From the NCBI GenBank assembly GCA_965153455.1, contig OZ234493.1:27394213-27458212 (forward strand): 64,000 nucleotides of DNA. Direction: 5' to 3'. The position numbers and the translations under genes were made by a program. The notes under the pieces were generated by a model. The model had not been told where the DNA came from. It saw nothing but the letters and a program-made list of their open reading frames with translations, and made no database searches. Shown here in pieces: positions 23,440 through 37,611 of the stretch (the stretch's first letter is position 1; each line of letters starts with the position of its first letter). This DNA comes from Sphagnum compactum. Its lineage: Eukaryota; Bryophyta; Sphagnopsida; Sphagnales.

Positions 23440-23760
23440 TCTCTTTTTTTTGGCTTTGCCTACCAAGGCGAGGATATTCTGCTTGGATTCATTATAGAGT
23501 ATAGTAGCTTAATGGCCCCTCGAGAATATTAGGTCTATTTTTATGTGAGGATTTTTGAAAGATGATATTTTGGCTTGTGTTGAAACTTGAGATTAGTTAC
23601 AGAGTTATTTTCTCTTGAAGGATTTTGGTTTCCTTTAGAGGCTTTTTTTTGCAGAAGATTATATTTTTGCATGGTGAAATATTTGAGTTTCCATAATTCT
23701 CCTTTTGCCTTAAGATACTTTTCAATGTAAATGGCAAGGCCACAATGTGACACACCCCTT
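23440..23760 (+). repeat. Dispersed repeat R1, copy 1
   Basis: About 300 bp shared with 49385-49660 (same orientation) and 55490-55770 (reverse complement). Landmarks: CATTATAGAGTATAGTAGCTTA, TTGGCTTGTG...AACTTGAGATTA, GAAGGATTTTGGTTTC, GCATGGTGAAATATTTGAGT and GCCTTAAGATAC. No coding frame is conserved among the copies, so this is probably a noncoding mobile repeat. Confidence 0.85.
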
Positions 23761-23791
23761 GTTTTTCACGGAAAGAACCAAGGAGTAAAGT

Positions 23792-23794
<3 letters not shown>

Positions 23795-23822
<28 letters not shown>
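23795..23822. repeat. (TA)n microsatellite
   Basis: About 14 AT units directly downstream of R1 copy 1. Confidence 0.95.
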
Positions 23823-26800
23823 TCTTGATCGACAATTTCCAAAAACTCAAAGAATGGGTTTTGTGTTTTGACCCATAACCATATGGATCTCAAAAAATCA
23901 AAGAACTGCCCAATATAGAGGGACTTGGCATCTCGATATTATTGTTGTGGTTAAAAGGTCAAAGGTTCAGATGTTCTCTAGATCACTCTCATGCCAATAA
24001 GTATTGAATTGAAGAATGCATCCCTTGTATTGCATCATCCCATGCAAGAATAATAATCCCCGTCGATTTGAAAACTAAGAAACCCGACAATCAATCAATC
24101 CATGTGTTTTGTGACAGGAAGTATCTTCAAAACAGTCAATTGAAACAAATTGTTGGGCTTGCTGGTGCACACTTTACTTGTGGGTTCTCAAATGTATGTA
24201 ATGTAATGGAGTTTCTCCAAAGGGGAGCAAAGCCCATGAGGACATCACCTTCAATGAATAATAATCAAACCCCATATTTTAGGTTTTTAATCACAACAAC
24301 TCAAGGTGATCTGCCAAGAGGGTCCTACTAGCTCAAGTTGCTACATTCCCTTGTCCCAAGAAGAATGTGATGAAGAGGAGGATATCATGATCCCTTTGTC
24401 AACACCACTTCTTGGCCCACCTACTCCTCCACAATCAGTGGAGCTTGTTCCTTTTTACGCTAGGATGGGTTTTTGTTTTTTTTCGGGGTTTGTCAGCCAA
24501 TAAACTATTTCATGCTGCAAAACCTTTTGGCATGAGCTCAAATAATGCACAACAATACATGAAGTAAAATGGATTTGGCTCTATAAAGAAATATGGGCGC
24601 AATTCACTCAATGTTTCACTCATTTTGTAATGAAATTCATGAAAATTTATCATAGTGAATTTGTAATTGAAAGTGTGAACGTTCCTTCCACTCATTTTGT
24701 AATGAAATTCAGGAAAATTTATTAGAGTGAATTGAAAGTGTGAACAACCATGGCGAGAGCAGCTTCACCCCTTCTCAGTGCTCCGTACGTATGTGGCCCT
24801 GCAATAGTATTTCTCACATCCAAGATTTTGTTATTTATTTATTCACAACCTCATCCATAAAACTAAAATTGGGACTACAAAAAGGTGAGAGACTACTAAT
24901 AGCAACCCATATGGACCAATCAAACCATCTGGCCAAAATCTACAACAGATTATGTATTATTAATGTACACCTACTAAATAGGTTTGGTAATTTTTTTGTG
25001 TGCTAAAAGATTGCCACCCAACTAAGTTGCACGTATGAAAACATTCACATAAATTATTTCACTTCTAAAGTAAAGGTCCTTTTACACCAAATAGTCAACT
25101 CCACAATTGAATAGGACATAATGTGGTAAAATAATTTATGAATTTGGTATGATGAGATCAATAGATGAAGTGTAATGTGGGTTCAATTCCTTGTGTTTGA
25201 CTAAATTGTTGCATGTGTCATGCACCAAAATATTAACACTTACAACTATCATTATGCACACACATAAATCATCCCAAATGGCACCTTACTTCCAAATCAT
25301 CTTCATATATATGGGGTTAAGGTCCCTCTCAACCAAATAATAATATAAAAAATTTGTTTAGTAAATCCATTGAGAGTGAACACTTTGGATTCAAGGTGGG
25401 AAGATTAGTAGGATAGGTGCAAATGTGAGCCTCATTATTAGTCATTTAGTTGTAATCCTCCCAAATCCTCAACCAAATGTGAATCATCATCAAGAAAAAC
25501 TTAATATATTCCTACTATCTACCTATAGGAATAGGTACCTAAATTTTGCATAAGGCACTAGGGGCAAACTCATTTTTTAATTGATATTTCTTCAAATGAT
25601 AGCGTAGGACATCCATATGGCAACCTTTGGAACATTGATTGCAAATCAACATGATGGGAGCCTTAGTAGATTGCCCACACAACATACAACATAATCCAAT
25701 AGGAAAAACCACCAAAAAATGGATCAATTTGGCCATCCACATTATAACGATGACATGACACGTAATAACACACATGGGTTTTAGGTCTAACCATCTTTGC
25801 CTTCTAACTATAACACATCATAAGGTAGCACCTTCTCTGTAAATGCAAAATATGACATACCATTATCACACTATCAAGTTATTTGCTATAAGTATACATA
25901 ATCTCCTAGTTTGAATCTACATAATATTTGAGGTTGATAATCACCTCTTTGAATAATGGTATATTGCAATGTATCCTGATGTTAAACAATTGTCAGATTA
26001 TCCATAAACATTGGCATTAATGTCAAAATAGAATTATTTGTTGTTCACATGCTTCAAACACACAATTGGATCATCCAAGATAAATATTGTCATCACATTT
26101 CATTGAACTAAAGCTGATAGTTTGAATTCACAACCAAAAATAAAAAGTAAGAGATGAATGATGCAAAAACAAATTGCCAATTGAGCCTATAACCCATAGT
26201 CAACTATGGTAATTATTAATCATAATTTATAGTATTGCATTTTTGAAACCCATATTTTTGTAAATCTTGTTTCAGCATCTACACCATCCATTCACCTAAC
26301 TCCTCTATTTCAAAATGGTTTCTTGAAATTGTACAATGATTGATTGATGCTTTCTCATACAACTTTTGGAATTCTTAACAAAATTTTGTACTTTGATTAG
26401 TGAGGAATTTGGCTATAGTACCAAACCTATTAAACACCCCATCAAAAAATGCATAAACAAGTGCTAAAACAAAAACTTAGTTATAACTCCATAACATTAG
26501 ATTAATCTCTTGTGTTTCAAGAAAACTCACATGCAAATTGCAAGAATCCAAGATCAAAATACAAAAAACAAAAATCATTTGATTTTCCTTATGTGATTTA
26601 AAATCTCAAAACAAAAAAGATAAAATTATAAACCATAACATGATAAAAACCCTTCAAACACAAAAAAATCAAAATTATATTCGCATTAAATTAAAGTTCC
26701 AACCACAAACTAGAAGAAACTAGAAGAAACTAATGACTTGCTAGCAATAGGTAACAAATTGCAAACAAATATGACTATTTGGAGGTTGGGAGTTAAAAGT

Positions 26801-27559
26801 TCATAAAACATGTACAAATTGGAAATAGGAGTTTTCATTTAAATTTTTCCTTTGGTTACCTACATTGAGAGCCATGCATGATAGCAAATATAGTATAATA
26901 GTGTCAAATGTTTTTGATTTGTAAAGTACATGATCCATTTTCATGAGTTTTGAGATTGAATTGTAGAAAGCCTTTATATGAAGCTACAATGAAGGTTGGG
27001 GTTCTGGTAATGTTTGTTGGTCAAGTACAAGGTTTGGATGGTTACGTTTGTAGTCACTTGCTCAATTGTTCTCCTCTAGGGTAGATAGGCCAATGACTGA
27101 ACATATAAGGACTTAGTGAATAAGTGTGTGCTAAATGTTGATTTTTTGGGGTTGGGGTCTGAAAAAAAGTTGTGCCCCATCTTTAAATGTTTAGATTGTG
27201 TATTTTGGTCAAGGAATGACCAAGATATGTTCCCCCAAATGAAGGGGGGGTCCACTTGCTAGAAAAGATCTAGAATAAACATTTATCACCTTAATAACCA
27301 AACATGTTTCACCTTATAAAAGAGGTGTCAACAACTAAAATGTGGACAAATTTTGACCCTTGATCAAATGGGATGGGAATGAAATCTATTGGATACATTA
27401 TGCAAAAAGGTTCACCATACATCTACTATTAAAATCGACGTTCACAAAAAAAAGAAAAAATCACATACAAAAGCTTATGTGTGTTAACCTTAAATTTCCA
27501 CACGATGCCACACACCACTTTGGGTTTCAAGAGGCCTTCATCATAATCTTCATAACCTA
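23823..27559. other. Gene-free AT-rich region
   Basis: No recognised protein. Two neighbouring frames at 24068-24503 read less like noncoding DNA than most (acidic and proline-rich stretch near 24360-24440), but no domain or splice structure supports a gene. A pair of near-identical 35-bp segments, TCATTTTGTAATGAAATTCA, occurs at about 24620 and 24693. Confidence 0.5.
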
Positions 27560-27960
27560 AACACTCAAATGTGGGTCCGACTCCTCCTTCCATCACAGTC
27601 CTCCTTTTGATCATCATCAGATGTGGGCTCAAATGTGGACCCAACTTTGTTGTTGTGTTCTTGATCATGTTCATCCTTCTCTACATCTAGTTTTTAGCTT
27701 TTGGTTCATCTTAGCTTTTCCTGGCTCCTCGTTCCTCTTCGTTTAATTGGTTCGTGACCTTGATCGTGTTCGTCCTCCTCTACCTCTTGGTTTTCAATTC
27801 CTAATGGTTCTTCCTAGTTCACGATCTTAATCGTGTTTGTCCTCCTTTGGTTCCTAGCTTTTGGTTCTTCTTGGTTCTCTTGGGTCATGATCTTGATCGT
27901 GTTTGTCCAGTTCTTGGTTCTTGGTTCCTAATTCCTTCCTAGTTCCTACTAGTTCTCCCC
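27560..27960. repeat. Degenerate pyrimidine-rich tandem repeat
   Basis: Four loose copies of a 65-100 bp unit. Each has a TTGATCGTGTTCGTCCTCC-like word followed by a TTGGTTC-rich stretch (near 27660, 27760, 27825 and 27893). Very low purine content on the plus strand. No coding evidence. Confidence 0.65.
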
Positions 27961-29591
27961 CAATCTCCCCTGAGTTTTGATCTTCTTCATGTTCAACCCT
28001 TCTAGTCTCAATCCCTAGCCTATCCTCTAACCCCTCCCTTCCCTTCCTTCAAAATTGGCTCTTTTAAAGCAAATTGTTGTAATTTTGTTGCAACATTCCC
28101 CTTTGCTTTTACCCTTGTTTTTTTATGTGTTGCTTTTGAAATCCCAAGGTTCACACCCTTGTAGCATAAGGGATGCGCCCTTAAACCCATTGCAAAATTC
28201 TATTGAAACCTATCCCCTACCTTTCTTACTATAGTTATAAACCAAGCTGACATGAAATTTGTTCTTGCATGTTTTTTTAACAACTTTTGAGTTGTTCTTT
28301 CAACTACATTGAGGGAATCAACAACTTGGTCCTCCCTGTCCTTCTATTTTTGTTGTCTGATTTCTTTTGCTACTTTTTGGTTTAGTGTTTTTTGATGTAG
28401 AATGTTTGAATACTTAGTAGAGGTCATAACATTTGATTGGTTGTAGTCAACCAATGAATTTTTTCCCCTTGTTCTTTTTATAAACAAGCGTGGTAAGGAC
28501 AACAAATTAAAAAGAGTTGGGACATTCTACAAATTGATAAGAGATGGGACATCTTGCATTATAATTGGTAAATTTCTAACTTGTCGCATTCCACAAGTAA
28601 GTTCAATTAGATCAATGGACAATCCATGCACATCTTTTAATAGACTAATTTTAGGATTGTCATTAGCATTTGTAAATACATCCACATAATACCTTACATT
28701 TGGGTGTTCCTCCCTTCAAATTTTGTTCTAGCATCTTTTCTTATTGCTATACTTAGCAATTGTGTAACAATTGGGTGAAAGCACATTACAGTGACCCCCT
28801 TTGGGGCACTTTTGGGTTTAGTATTATAACACATATAATATAATTATTCCAAAAGCATGGTACATTTTATTTTGGGTATCAATTTTGGTTTTTGGGCCCT
28901 ACAATACTTATTTTTACAAAACTAATGTTATGTAATACTATTTTAATAATAATAATAAATTTCATTATTTATATTGAAAGATCGTTGAGTATATTTATAG
29001 TTTACATTGGTATAATAAGGCCATAGTCTCGTTTTGATTACATTAACTTTAAGGTTTCATTAGTCATTAAAATAATCAATTTTAAAACTAAAAAAATGGC
29101 CCATCTAACTATGCTTGTCATCTTTTATTTGAATGTGATTACTTATCAAAATTTCAATTTATTACACATTTATCGCACTTTTGCTCAAAAAACTCATTTT
29201 TCGAGATGAAAATTTTCAAATTAATCACATGTTATCCCGATACAGTTCATATTATGTGAAATGACATGGTTCAATATACCTTCAACTTTCATAAAGGTTG
29301 AAAATCATTTAAATTGTTTTTAGAGTATATTTGTGGTTTTGAGTGCATAGGTACACTACATTCGTTTCCACAAATATATTTCAATCTCCCACTTTATAAA
29401 ATGAAATGAAATATTTTCTTGTCTAATCTCTTGCCTAGGTTATATTCTAACATAATATGCAAAAAAATTGTGAACATTTTTCGAAAATTTGAAGTAGGAT
29501 ACACTCAAACATGCACATCCTTGGAAAGTAATACAATGTGACACCTCAAAAAGGGTCACCATAGTGTGCACCCAGCTCCATCTTCCCCTAA
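27961..29591. other. Gene-free AT-rich region
   Basis: Nothing recognised. It may include the 3' part of the decayed transposon whose transposase relic begins at 29592. Confidence 0.5.
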
Positions 29592-30395
29592 TTAATCTTC
29601 ATCTACTACATAATCATAATTAGTAGTGTCATCATTTGAGATCTTGGGGCTAGGTTTTGTTGTGTATACATCACTTGGTTTGGTCTTGTCATCCATTACC
29701 TTGGGATTGAGTGGCCATATTCCTATAGCTTTAAACATGTTCTTGATGTTCTTTGTGGTGAGTGTGTACTCCAAAACCTTGTCCACCCACCCAGCTAATG
29801 TGCATTTTTCTGGTTCACATTGATTTTTTTTACCATTGCATTATCTTTCTATTTCATGAAAGCAATTTTGAAAGGTTTAAAGCAATTCACATTTAGGGGT
29901 TGCAAGGCATGGGACCTAAACCAATGTTTAGAAAGCAATGTAGTCATGTCTAACCTAAATGTTTGAGCTTGTTTTATTGCTTTTAAAGCAACATGTGAAC
30001 CATGACCGTCTAGAATTAATAGGTATCTATTAGAATGTGAGATGCCACCTAGAACTAAGTTTTTGAAGAATGATATAAATCCCTTGAATAGGAATGCTTT
30101 CATCCACGCCTTGTTCTACATTCCATGCAAGTCCATGTTTTACATTCCTTGATGTAATCATCTCTAAACCATTCACCTCTAAAAATATAGGAACTTGGTA
30201 GGCAACCCTTTGTTGCATTGATGACACAATTTATCGTCAACCATTTTTTTGACCTTGGAAAAGTGTTGTGAGCCTTTTTTAGCTAGAACTTTTGCACTAA
30301 TTGTTTCCCACCCTAAATTCTAGTTTCATTTGAATTCCAAATGTGATTTTGACTATATTTCTGTTGATTGTATAATGTTTCAAAACTTTGGTAAA
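29592..30395 (-). pseudogene. Broken pogo/Tigger-like (DDE_1) transposase
   Basis: On the minus strand, pieces in different frames line up with the catalytic domain of pogo/Tigger-type transposases (DDE_1 family). First comes NHIWNSNETRI, matching the usual N-x-DET motif with Asp changed to Asn, at about 30330-30370. Then follows LAKKG-like and WLTINCVINATKG with an F-Y/IF word (30200-30290), then LLILDGHGSHVALKAI at about 29980-30030, carrying the second catalytic Asp, then ALQPLNVNCFKPFK, and finally the C-terminal motif FKAIGIWPLNPKV at about 29700-29745. Several stops and frameshifts separate the blocks, so it is dead. Terminal inverted repeats and the DNA-binding part were not found. Confidence 0.75.
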
Positions 30396-33267
30396 AGGAG
30401 TTGGATGACTAACTTGTTAGACTTATGCCTTGCAAACTTGTAGTCCTTCTACAAGTTTAATGTTTGGTTCTGGATGTCAATGTTTGAACTAATAGCACCA
30501 AGAATTCCTTGGAATTCCATTTGTGAAAGGGGTTGGTCTGGTTTGGTTAAGTTTTGCCACCTTCATTTTGAGCTATTGCAAGGCAATTGAAAGTCCACAC
30601 TATTGCATGCCAAATATCCAAGCCACCATTGTTGCATCCTATTCATTTGTTAATATACCTTGTGGTCAAACCTTCCTTGATCTTGTCTTGCCATTCAAAG
30701 AGAAATTAGAGGTATGTGCCAATGCTAATTGGCCCTTTTCATTGGAAAATGCCCTCTTTTTGTTGCATCCATTGCTTTTTCCAAAGTCTCTATTGTCCAT
30801 GTGCCCTTTGGGTGTAGATGAGGAGTCATGTTAAGTTTTCTTGCCCTATTTATTTGTGCTATTGGTGCAGGCAAGATGTTTTTTGCAGGGCGAAAGCACA
30901 CTACAAGGGGGGGGACAAAAATGTTATTACATTATACTGTTTTTTAAGGGTGCCATATTTGAACTTCAACCATGTCGTTATTATGAAGGATTATCACAAT
31001 GGTTTTGCATATTATGGTAGGTCAGAACCAAATAAATCGAATTCCAAAAAAAAATTTAAATTTAATATGATGTGATGTTAGAGTATAAATTTGTGCCAAA
31101 AAAAAATGTCACAATGTACTAAAAAATGAAAATATATTAAAAAATGATTGAAATGATTTTTAGTTTTTATGCTGAAATTTGTAATATCAATTAACATTAT
31201 GATTCTATATGCTGAAATAAGTTTGTGAGCCATATGAAATAATTTGATAATTATCATATCACAAATGGGTGTTTTTGGGGGTGACAACCATAAATATGTG
31301 ATAAATTAACATTTTGACAAACTATCATTTTTAAATGGAAGATGACAAGATATGTGAGGTGGGTCATTTTTAAAATTTTCATTTCAAACATTTTTTGGTT
31401 AATTAATTTCAAACCCCAACTTAGTGCAATCCAAAAATAGAAACATTCTCTATTATATTATATATACCATACATTGGAAAAAATGTGTTAGTTCTGGATA
31501 ATTCAAAAGATCATGATCCTTTAAAACACTACTAGAAGAAATAATGTCATAAAAGTGTTGGAAGTCTTCCCATTCTAACACGATGTTTTCAATTGATGTG
31601 CAGGTTGTCGGAATGTATTTCAAGTTGTGACTAGCTCCAACCCCTTGAAATTTGCGAGAATTAGTTGAATTTGTTCTCCTTACTACTCTTGAAGCTACAA
31701 ATTTTTTAATCCAACGATAGTAAAGGAATTTCTTGTACTTTGATGTGTAGAGTTGATCTACATAAGCAATTCTGGTTTTTTCATTTGAGTCTATTGAATT
31801 TTGAGATTGCTCACATTTTTTTAGCCTAATCTATGATGAGCTACCTTCACCTTTTTTGTTCACATGTTCTACACTATGTGCAGATTTTAGATCAACTTCC
31901 CTTTCACCCACTAGAGACTACAAACTTGCTTTTACTTCTAGTCTAATTTTTTCAATCACATGTCCTCCAATCTTTGTAGAATTTCGATCATCCTTCTCAT
32001 CTACTTATCTCTCAAACATTTTGCAGCATAAACTAATAGCTCTAGGAATTCTTGAAAGAAATCTTCAGTACTTTGTGAAAGCTCATACATTCTAGAAAGT
32101 TGTTGCAAAGTTTGAAAAACTGGAATATGTACTCAAATGCATGGCTCCTTGCTTCTAACTTCTACATAGCTACATGGTTTTGGTGGGAATCCAAATTGTA
32201 TTTGCATCGTTTGAAGGAAGTAATTAAGATGTTTTGTCTTGTGCGCTCCAAAATCGCTACTTTAGAATTAAGTTTTAGTGTTTGTAAGTGCATTCAAAAT
32301 GTTGGGGGATTTTAAACCTCAAGTCCTTTAAAACTGCATTAAACTTGTTTCATTACTTTTCAATTTATAATGTACATTGTGTATTTGTTTTGAACTTTTG
32401 GTGCAACCTTACTCCTTTAACCGAACAATCGTTAGTCTAAGTGGGAGTGACTAGAGCCCAAAGTGGCATTCTTTTATTTTTGAACCATTCAGCTTGGTAC
32501 TTTGAATGGGGCTGGTTTTTCCCCATCACAAAACACTTTTAAAATTTTATTGGCTATAGATGAGTGTCCGTAGTGCCTGACTTTTTCCCCATCATAGAAC
32601 ATGTTGGTACAAATGAGTGCTCTACTAACTTAACTTTTTCTCATAACCGACCACAAAAATCTCCATCCTATGGAAAGTGGTTAAAAAAGGCCAAACAAAA
32701 AAAAAACATTTCACCAAGTGTTTGGTAATGGGGTTTTAAAAAACAATTATGGGTGTAAAGTTTGTTGATCATAGGCATATGCTCAAACTATTGGCCCGAT
32801 CGATCACTAGCCAATGTTCGGTGATAGGTTGCTCTATCCTAGTGCTTTCATGAAAAATTGGATACCTTTGATTCAAAGGTCCATTGACCCAAGGACTACA
32901 CAGCATATGAGGAACTATGAAGGCTAAATGGGAACTAATAATAATCATTGGGCACTCGGTGAGAACATGGGAATACATTTGGGAACACCAATTTTTCAAA
33001 GAATCCCATTTGTCATCCCCCACCCCTTTCCCCGAAAAGGAAAAAAAAAACTTAGCCTCTTGGGTGCATTTTGCCTTACCTCATTGGCTGGGAAGGATTT
33101 CTAATTTTTAATTGTGAAATTGTCACCAATTTTGGCCTACACTAATGATAGGGCCATGAATTGCATGGACATGGTTGGCCTTTACTAGTGTCTATCACAT
33201 TCAAAACAATGTGTCAATGAAATTATTTTCTCATCCGTCGTCCACAAACATGAAATATTGGACACAC

Positions 33268-33268
<1 letters not shown>

Positions 33269-33302
<34 letters not shown>
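33269..33302 (+). repeat. (AG)n microsatellite
   Basis: About 17 AG units. Confidence 0.95.
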
Positions 33303-33303
<1 letters not shown>

Positions 33304-33645
33304 AAGGATCAATTAAGTGTTACCACATGGGGCAATCATTTATGAAAAATCAATCAATGTGAATTCATATTTTTTTATTGACCTTTTTTGAAGGGTAGGT
33401 GCAAAATTCACAAATTCCCAAACTCAATTTCACACCATTTGATTTGAAGATTGAAACTTCATCCAAATTATCCCATTTTACAGGCTTATTTAATTGTATA
33501 TAAGATCTTTTGAAATTCATCCTTTTAGACTTTTGTGCATGGCCAGGCAAGCTTCAGAATGATAGACAATTCCAAGCTTACAACTTCCAAGTTCATAATA
33601 TTTTGGTCGAATGAAATGGATGATAAAACAGGAGAATATATAGAC

Positions 33646-33664
33646 TATATATATATATATATAT
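33646..33664. repeat. (TA)n microsatellite
   Basis: About nine TA units. Confidence 0.9.
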
Positions 33665-34214
33665 GTAATTAATTGAAGAACACATGAGGAACACAATAGG
33701 AACAGAATTGGGAACAATATTAGGAACAATATAAAGATCATGTGGAGGAACAAAACCCTAAATTCAAAAAATCTTCCAAACAAATTTGTTTGGCAATATT
33801 GTGACGATATACCATAGCCTAGGGTCAGTTTCCACATTTACAAAACGAATAATAATAATTTTTCAAAAAATTAATTTATTTTTTTAAAAATTGAAATTAT
33901 TGAATTTTCCATGATCTATTATGATATTGTCTTATGAGTAGTCAAAGTGTAACCTATGATAATTATGGTGATTTTTTCAGCATGTCAACTTCATATTTTC
34001 ACGAAAAATCATTTCACTATTTTGAGGATTACTTAATGGTAAGGTACCTAGTAACAACATAAAAGAACTTGTAATTTGAAGGCCAAAGAAAGGCCAAAAG
34101 ATGAATGGCCCGAAAAAAAGGGAGAGAGCTAGTCCCTCTCCAACAACAATATATTTATATTGGCATTTTGCCATCAAACGTTGACTACCCAACAAATATT
34201 TTTTAGGAATCTCT

Positions 34215-34280
34215 TGATACTGCCAAAGTGATGATTGTCCCCTAAGAAGAGTTAGCCATATTTGGCTATAGGTTAGACAT
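34215..34280 (+). repeat. TAGCCAAA-family repeat end fragment
   Basis: TGATACTGCCAAAGTGATGA, then AAGAAGAGTTAGCCATATTTGGCTATAG-like order (the last part is nearly palindromic). It corresponds to the left arm of the element at 49670 and to the reverse complement of 20240-20325. Confidence 0.5.
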
Positions 34281-36954
34281 CAAGTGCAAGTCTTTAATCA
34301 TCCTTCTATATATTTTTGGCTACACAATGAAAACCACATATACAAATCTTGTGACTTTTACTTTTGTTTCCCTCACTTTTGGCAACTGAAAACCACCAAA
34401 ATCACTTCTTGTAGAAGTGAATTTTCAGTTTTGCTTTTTGGTGAAGTTTTCACTTGTAAAAAAGAACTATGAGTGGAACTCATCTCATCATTAGGCAAGA
34501 CTCACACTTCATGTTGAACACTTATGCTCCAATGATGGGTGGTTCCTATGAATGGTACTAGATAACTAGTGGTTGTCAAGGTGATTTTTTCACAACATAT
34601 GTTTTTTTTAAAATTCAAATAATCATTTTTGTTAAATAACCATGGTTCTCAAACAAGCAACCAAAAGGATGGATGGTTCATAAAGTTTTCAACCAAAATT
34701 GGATCATGAGTTCGCATGTATTTGACCACGGCTCAAACTCTTATGGGAAATGTTTTTCTCTTTATAATATATTCTGTAACCTCCCATGGGAACTACATCA
34801 AAATGACAAATCCTCAAAATCCCTTTCCTAAAGGATCAAGATTTTGTGACCATGAGAGATTTTGTGACTACGAGGGCCAATAACTTTTTGGCAATGTAAC
34901 CAACTAAAACATGCAAGGCCATTTTATTATAATCTTTATCCAAAGTTTCAAGTTTTCAATGGGTCATGGTTTTTGTTTCAAAAACATATTCAATTGGAGT
35001 GGCTAGGAGTCATCTAAGCATTACGTGTATCTTCAGCATTATGTTCTAATTGCTATAACTATCTAAAGACACATTTGGTTTATAGTTATTACATCACATC
35101 ATGTCAAAATGACTTGATGTAACTCTTAGTCATGTCCATTCAAGCTATTCCAAATATATTCTAAAAAATTTCATAGATTTTCAAGGATAATGACATTAAG
35201 ATGTAATTTGAACTAAAAAAGAAAAAACATCACATCATTTTTAACAACTATGTTCTAGTATTTGGCATGTGAGGCCACCATCTTATAACTATCATTTAGA
35301 TCTTTCCAATGATACAAAAATCGTTCAATTTGAACATGTTTTCATCCTTCAAACCCCATTTTAAATAATGATTTCTCATTAGTCCCAACTCCTAAAGTGG
35401 GAATGTAGTTTGAAAGTTTGGGGGAAGTCCTTCCACTTGATTGAAAACGTGTTGCACTTTCTTAATCGTACATTATGCATTATCCTTAGCCCATCTCCTT
35501 TTGTTTTGCCCCAACCTTGATTGCAAGCTCAATACTAAAGTCATGACATTAATAGAAGTAAAATCATAATTCAACACTACTCAAGATGATCATGATCTCT
35601 TTTTTTTTGTTGAAGAAAATATAGTGATTGTTTTAAGTTGAAAACTCCATCAATGTGGATATATATTTCATGTTATATGTTTTCATTGCAATACTTCCAT
35701 CTTATACTTTCATAAAAATAATTCATTGAACCTAATTTTGATCGTCAATGTGCCAAATTTCAAGAACATCTTGACCATGGAATAATTCAAAATCGAGGAC
35801 TAATTTATTACCACACAATTAGTTATAAATTTTGTATTGTAAATTGGATGAAAAGGATAAAATCGACTCAGATTGGGTTCCTAAACTTGATGCTTATCTG
35901 TGTTCATCTTGTAATCCCAATGAACCATGTGATAGTTAAGGGTAAATGGGGGTGAAAGGTCTTTGGGGCTAATCATTTGCAAGGTATTCAAAAGCTTAAA
36001 TAATGGCAACTTTTGGAAACCCACTTATAGATCCCTCATTTTCCTTTCATGGGTTTAGAAATTAAGGCTTATTGAAACTATATCAAACTAATTTTACTAG
36101 ACATGTATCTTTAGCAATTGATCACTCAAATTGTGTTCCAAAGGTAAAATGTAATAGACTATTTTCAATTACTTCAAGAAATTAAAAATTTCACCATTAA
36201 AATGGGCAAGTTCTTTGTGTATTTCAACTACTATGCTCGGAGACAACATCCCCATCCCATTTTGTCCACAACACATAAGAATGATAGTAAGATTCTTAGG
36301 CTTTAAACAAAAAGGAAATTGAGCTTCAATTTATTTTTTCAAAAGTGCCTGTAAAGAAAACGGGCAACAAGATAGGTAGATATTGATGGAACAATATGAT
36401 AACTTAAGTGCAATAGAGTTTTCTTTTTTTGGGTAAAGTAACTCGAACATGGGGCTAGAACCCTATGTTTGCCCCATTTAGAGGGTGAGATTGAAAACAC
36501 GATGGTAAAAAAATTTACACACTATTGCAATGAGGGGGGCGAAACTCATTTTCACACCCAAACTTGGCATGAAATAAGTAGTTTCATGCTGAGTTGTTGT
36601 GCTTGGACGTCGCAAAACACATGCCTCTTTCATTCATGCTATTGCCATTGTTGCTTGACACCAAAGACGTCATGTTGTTGTGTCATGCGTGCTATTGTGT
36701 GTGGCGCTCCAATGAGCAAGTGAGTTGTTACAAGTCCATAAACAAGTGAGTTGTTGCAAGTGCAAGTGAACGATGCAAAAGTTTGTGCCCTCTCTCCACA
36801 CAATTTTTTTAATTAAAAAGTTTTTAGTGCTTAGTTTGTAGACAACAACAACAAGAGGAGTTTGCAATGGGCAACTCGAGCCCCCCTCCTCTCCACCCCA
36901 TTTTTTTGTTTTATTTTTGTGCTTCGACAAATGACCATGACCACAAACAATCTC

Positions 36955-37115
36955 ATGCCAGGTTTTCCCTTTTTGGTCCCCCTTTTTTTTTATGACTTTG
37001 TGAATGAGGAACAAGAGGGGGATAAGGAACCAAACCACAATCCCATGCCGGGTTTGCCCTCTTTGGTCTGTTTTTTTTTAAGGAATTTGCAGATGAGGAG
37101 CAAGAGGGGATGAGG
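36955..37115 (+). repeat. Two-copy tandem repeat, ~90 bp
   Basis: Both copies have ATGCC(A/G)GGTTT(T/G)CCC, a TTTGGT(C) word, a run of eight or more T, and GA(G/T)GA(G/A)CAAGAGGGGAT. The second copy starts about 87 bp after the first. Confidence 0.7.
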
Positions 37116-37611
37116 AACCAAACAGCAGTCCAGAGAGGGGACCAACAGGGCACCACTTTAAGCAAAACTCTAACAGGTACAAAATAATAGTGAAAATGCC
37201 AAAGGATTGATTGGTGATATGAGCTAGTAATTTGTTGTTGACAAATTTTGTCATTTTTTGGACAAAGAAATTGGGATTTTTTTGGATACCTTTTTTTTAC
37301 CCTAGTGTAAATTTGAGTAAATTTGCTCTTTTCTTGGGAAAATTTGGCCGATTTTTTATATTAAAAATTGAAAAAAATTACTCACAGTACTCAAATTTTC
37401 ACTAAATTTTTTTTCCCCAAAAACTTCCCAATTTCTTTGTCAAAAAAATTGGCAAAATTTTGGCAGAAAACAAAAAAAGCTTGAGTTGCATATGATATTA
37501 TAAAATCATATGCTGAAGTTAGTGGAAATGATGAAACTTTGAGTTGAAGGATGACAAGTTACGGCCTACATAATTCAAATTCCGCCTCCATCATTCCTCT
37601 CAAATCCACAA

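Larger units (their letters stand above)
30396..37609. other. Gene-free AT-rich region with microsatellites
   Basis: Only short unrecognised frames. It contains an (AG)n tract at 33269-33302, a (TA)n tract at 33646-33664, and a TAGCCAAA-family repeat end at 34215-34280. Around 36840-37130 a 70-bp theme is repeated: a CCAGGTTTTCCCTTTTTGG-like word, a pyrimidine run, then GAGGAACAAGAGGGG, at 36958-37020 and 37045-37110. No gene. Confidence 0.5.

Noticed and set aside
23795-23822. Regular AT repeat considered as a structured array
   Set aside because: A simple dinucleotide microsatellite; no spacers and no CRISPR-like organisation, and CRISPR is not expected in a plant nuclear genome.
24068-24503. 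Two adjacent plus-strand frames with some protein-like composition
   Set aside because: No recognised motif, no good splice junction between them, and AT-rich flanks; insufficient to call a gene.
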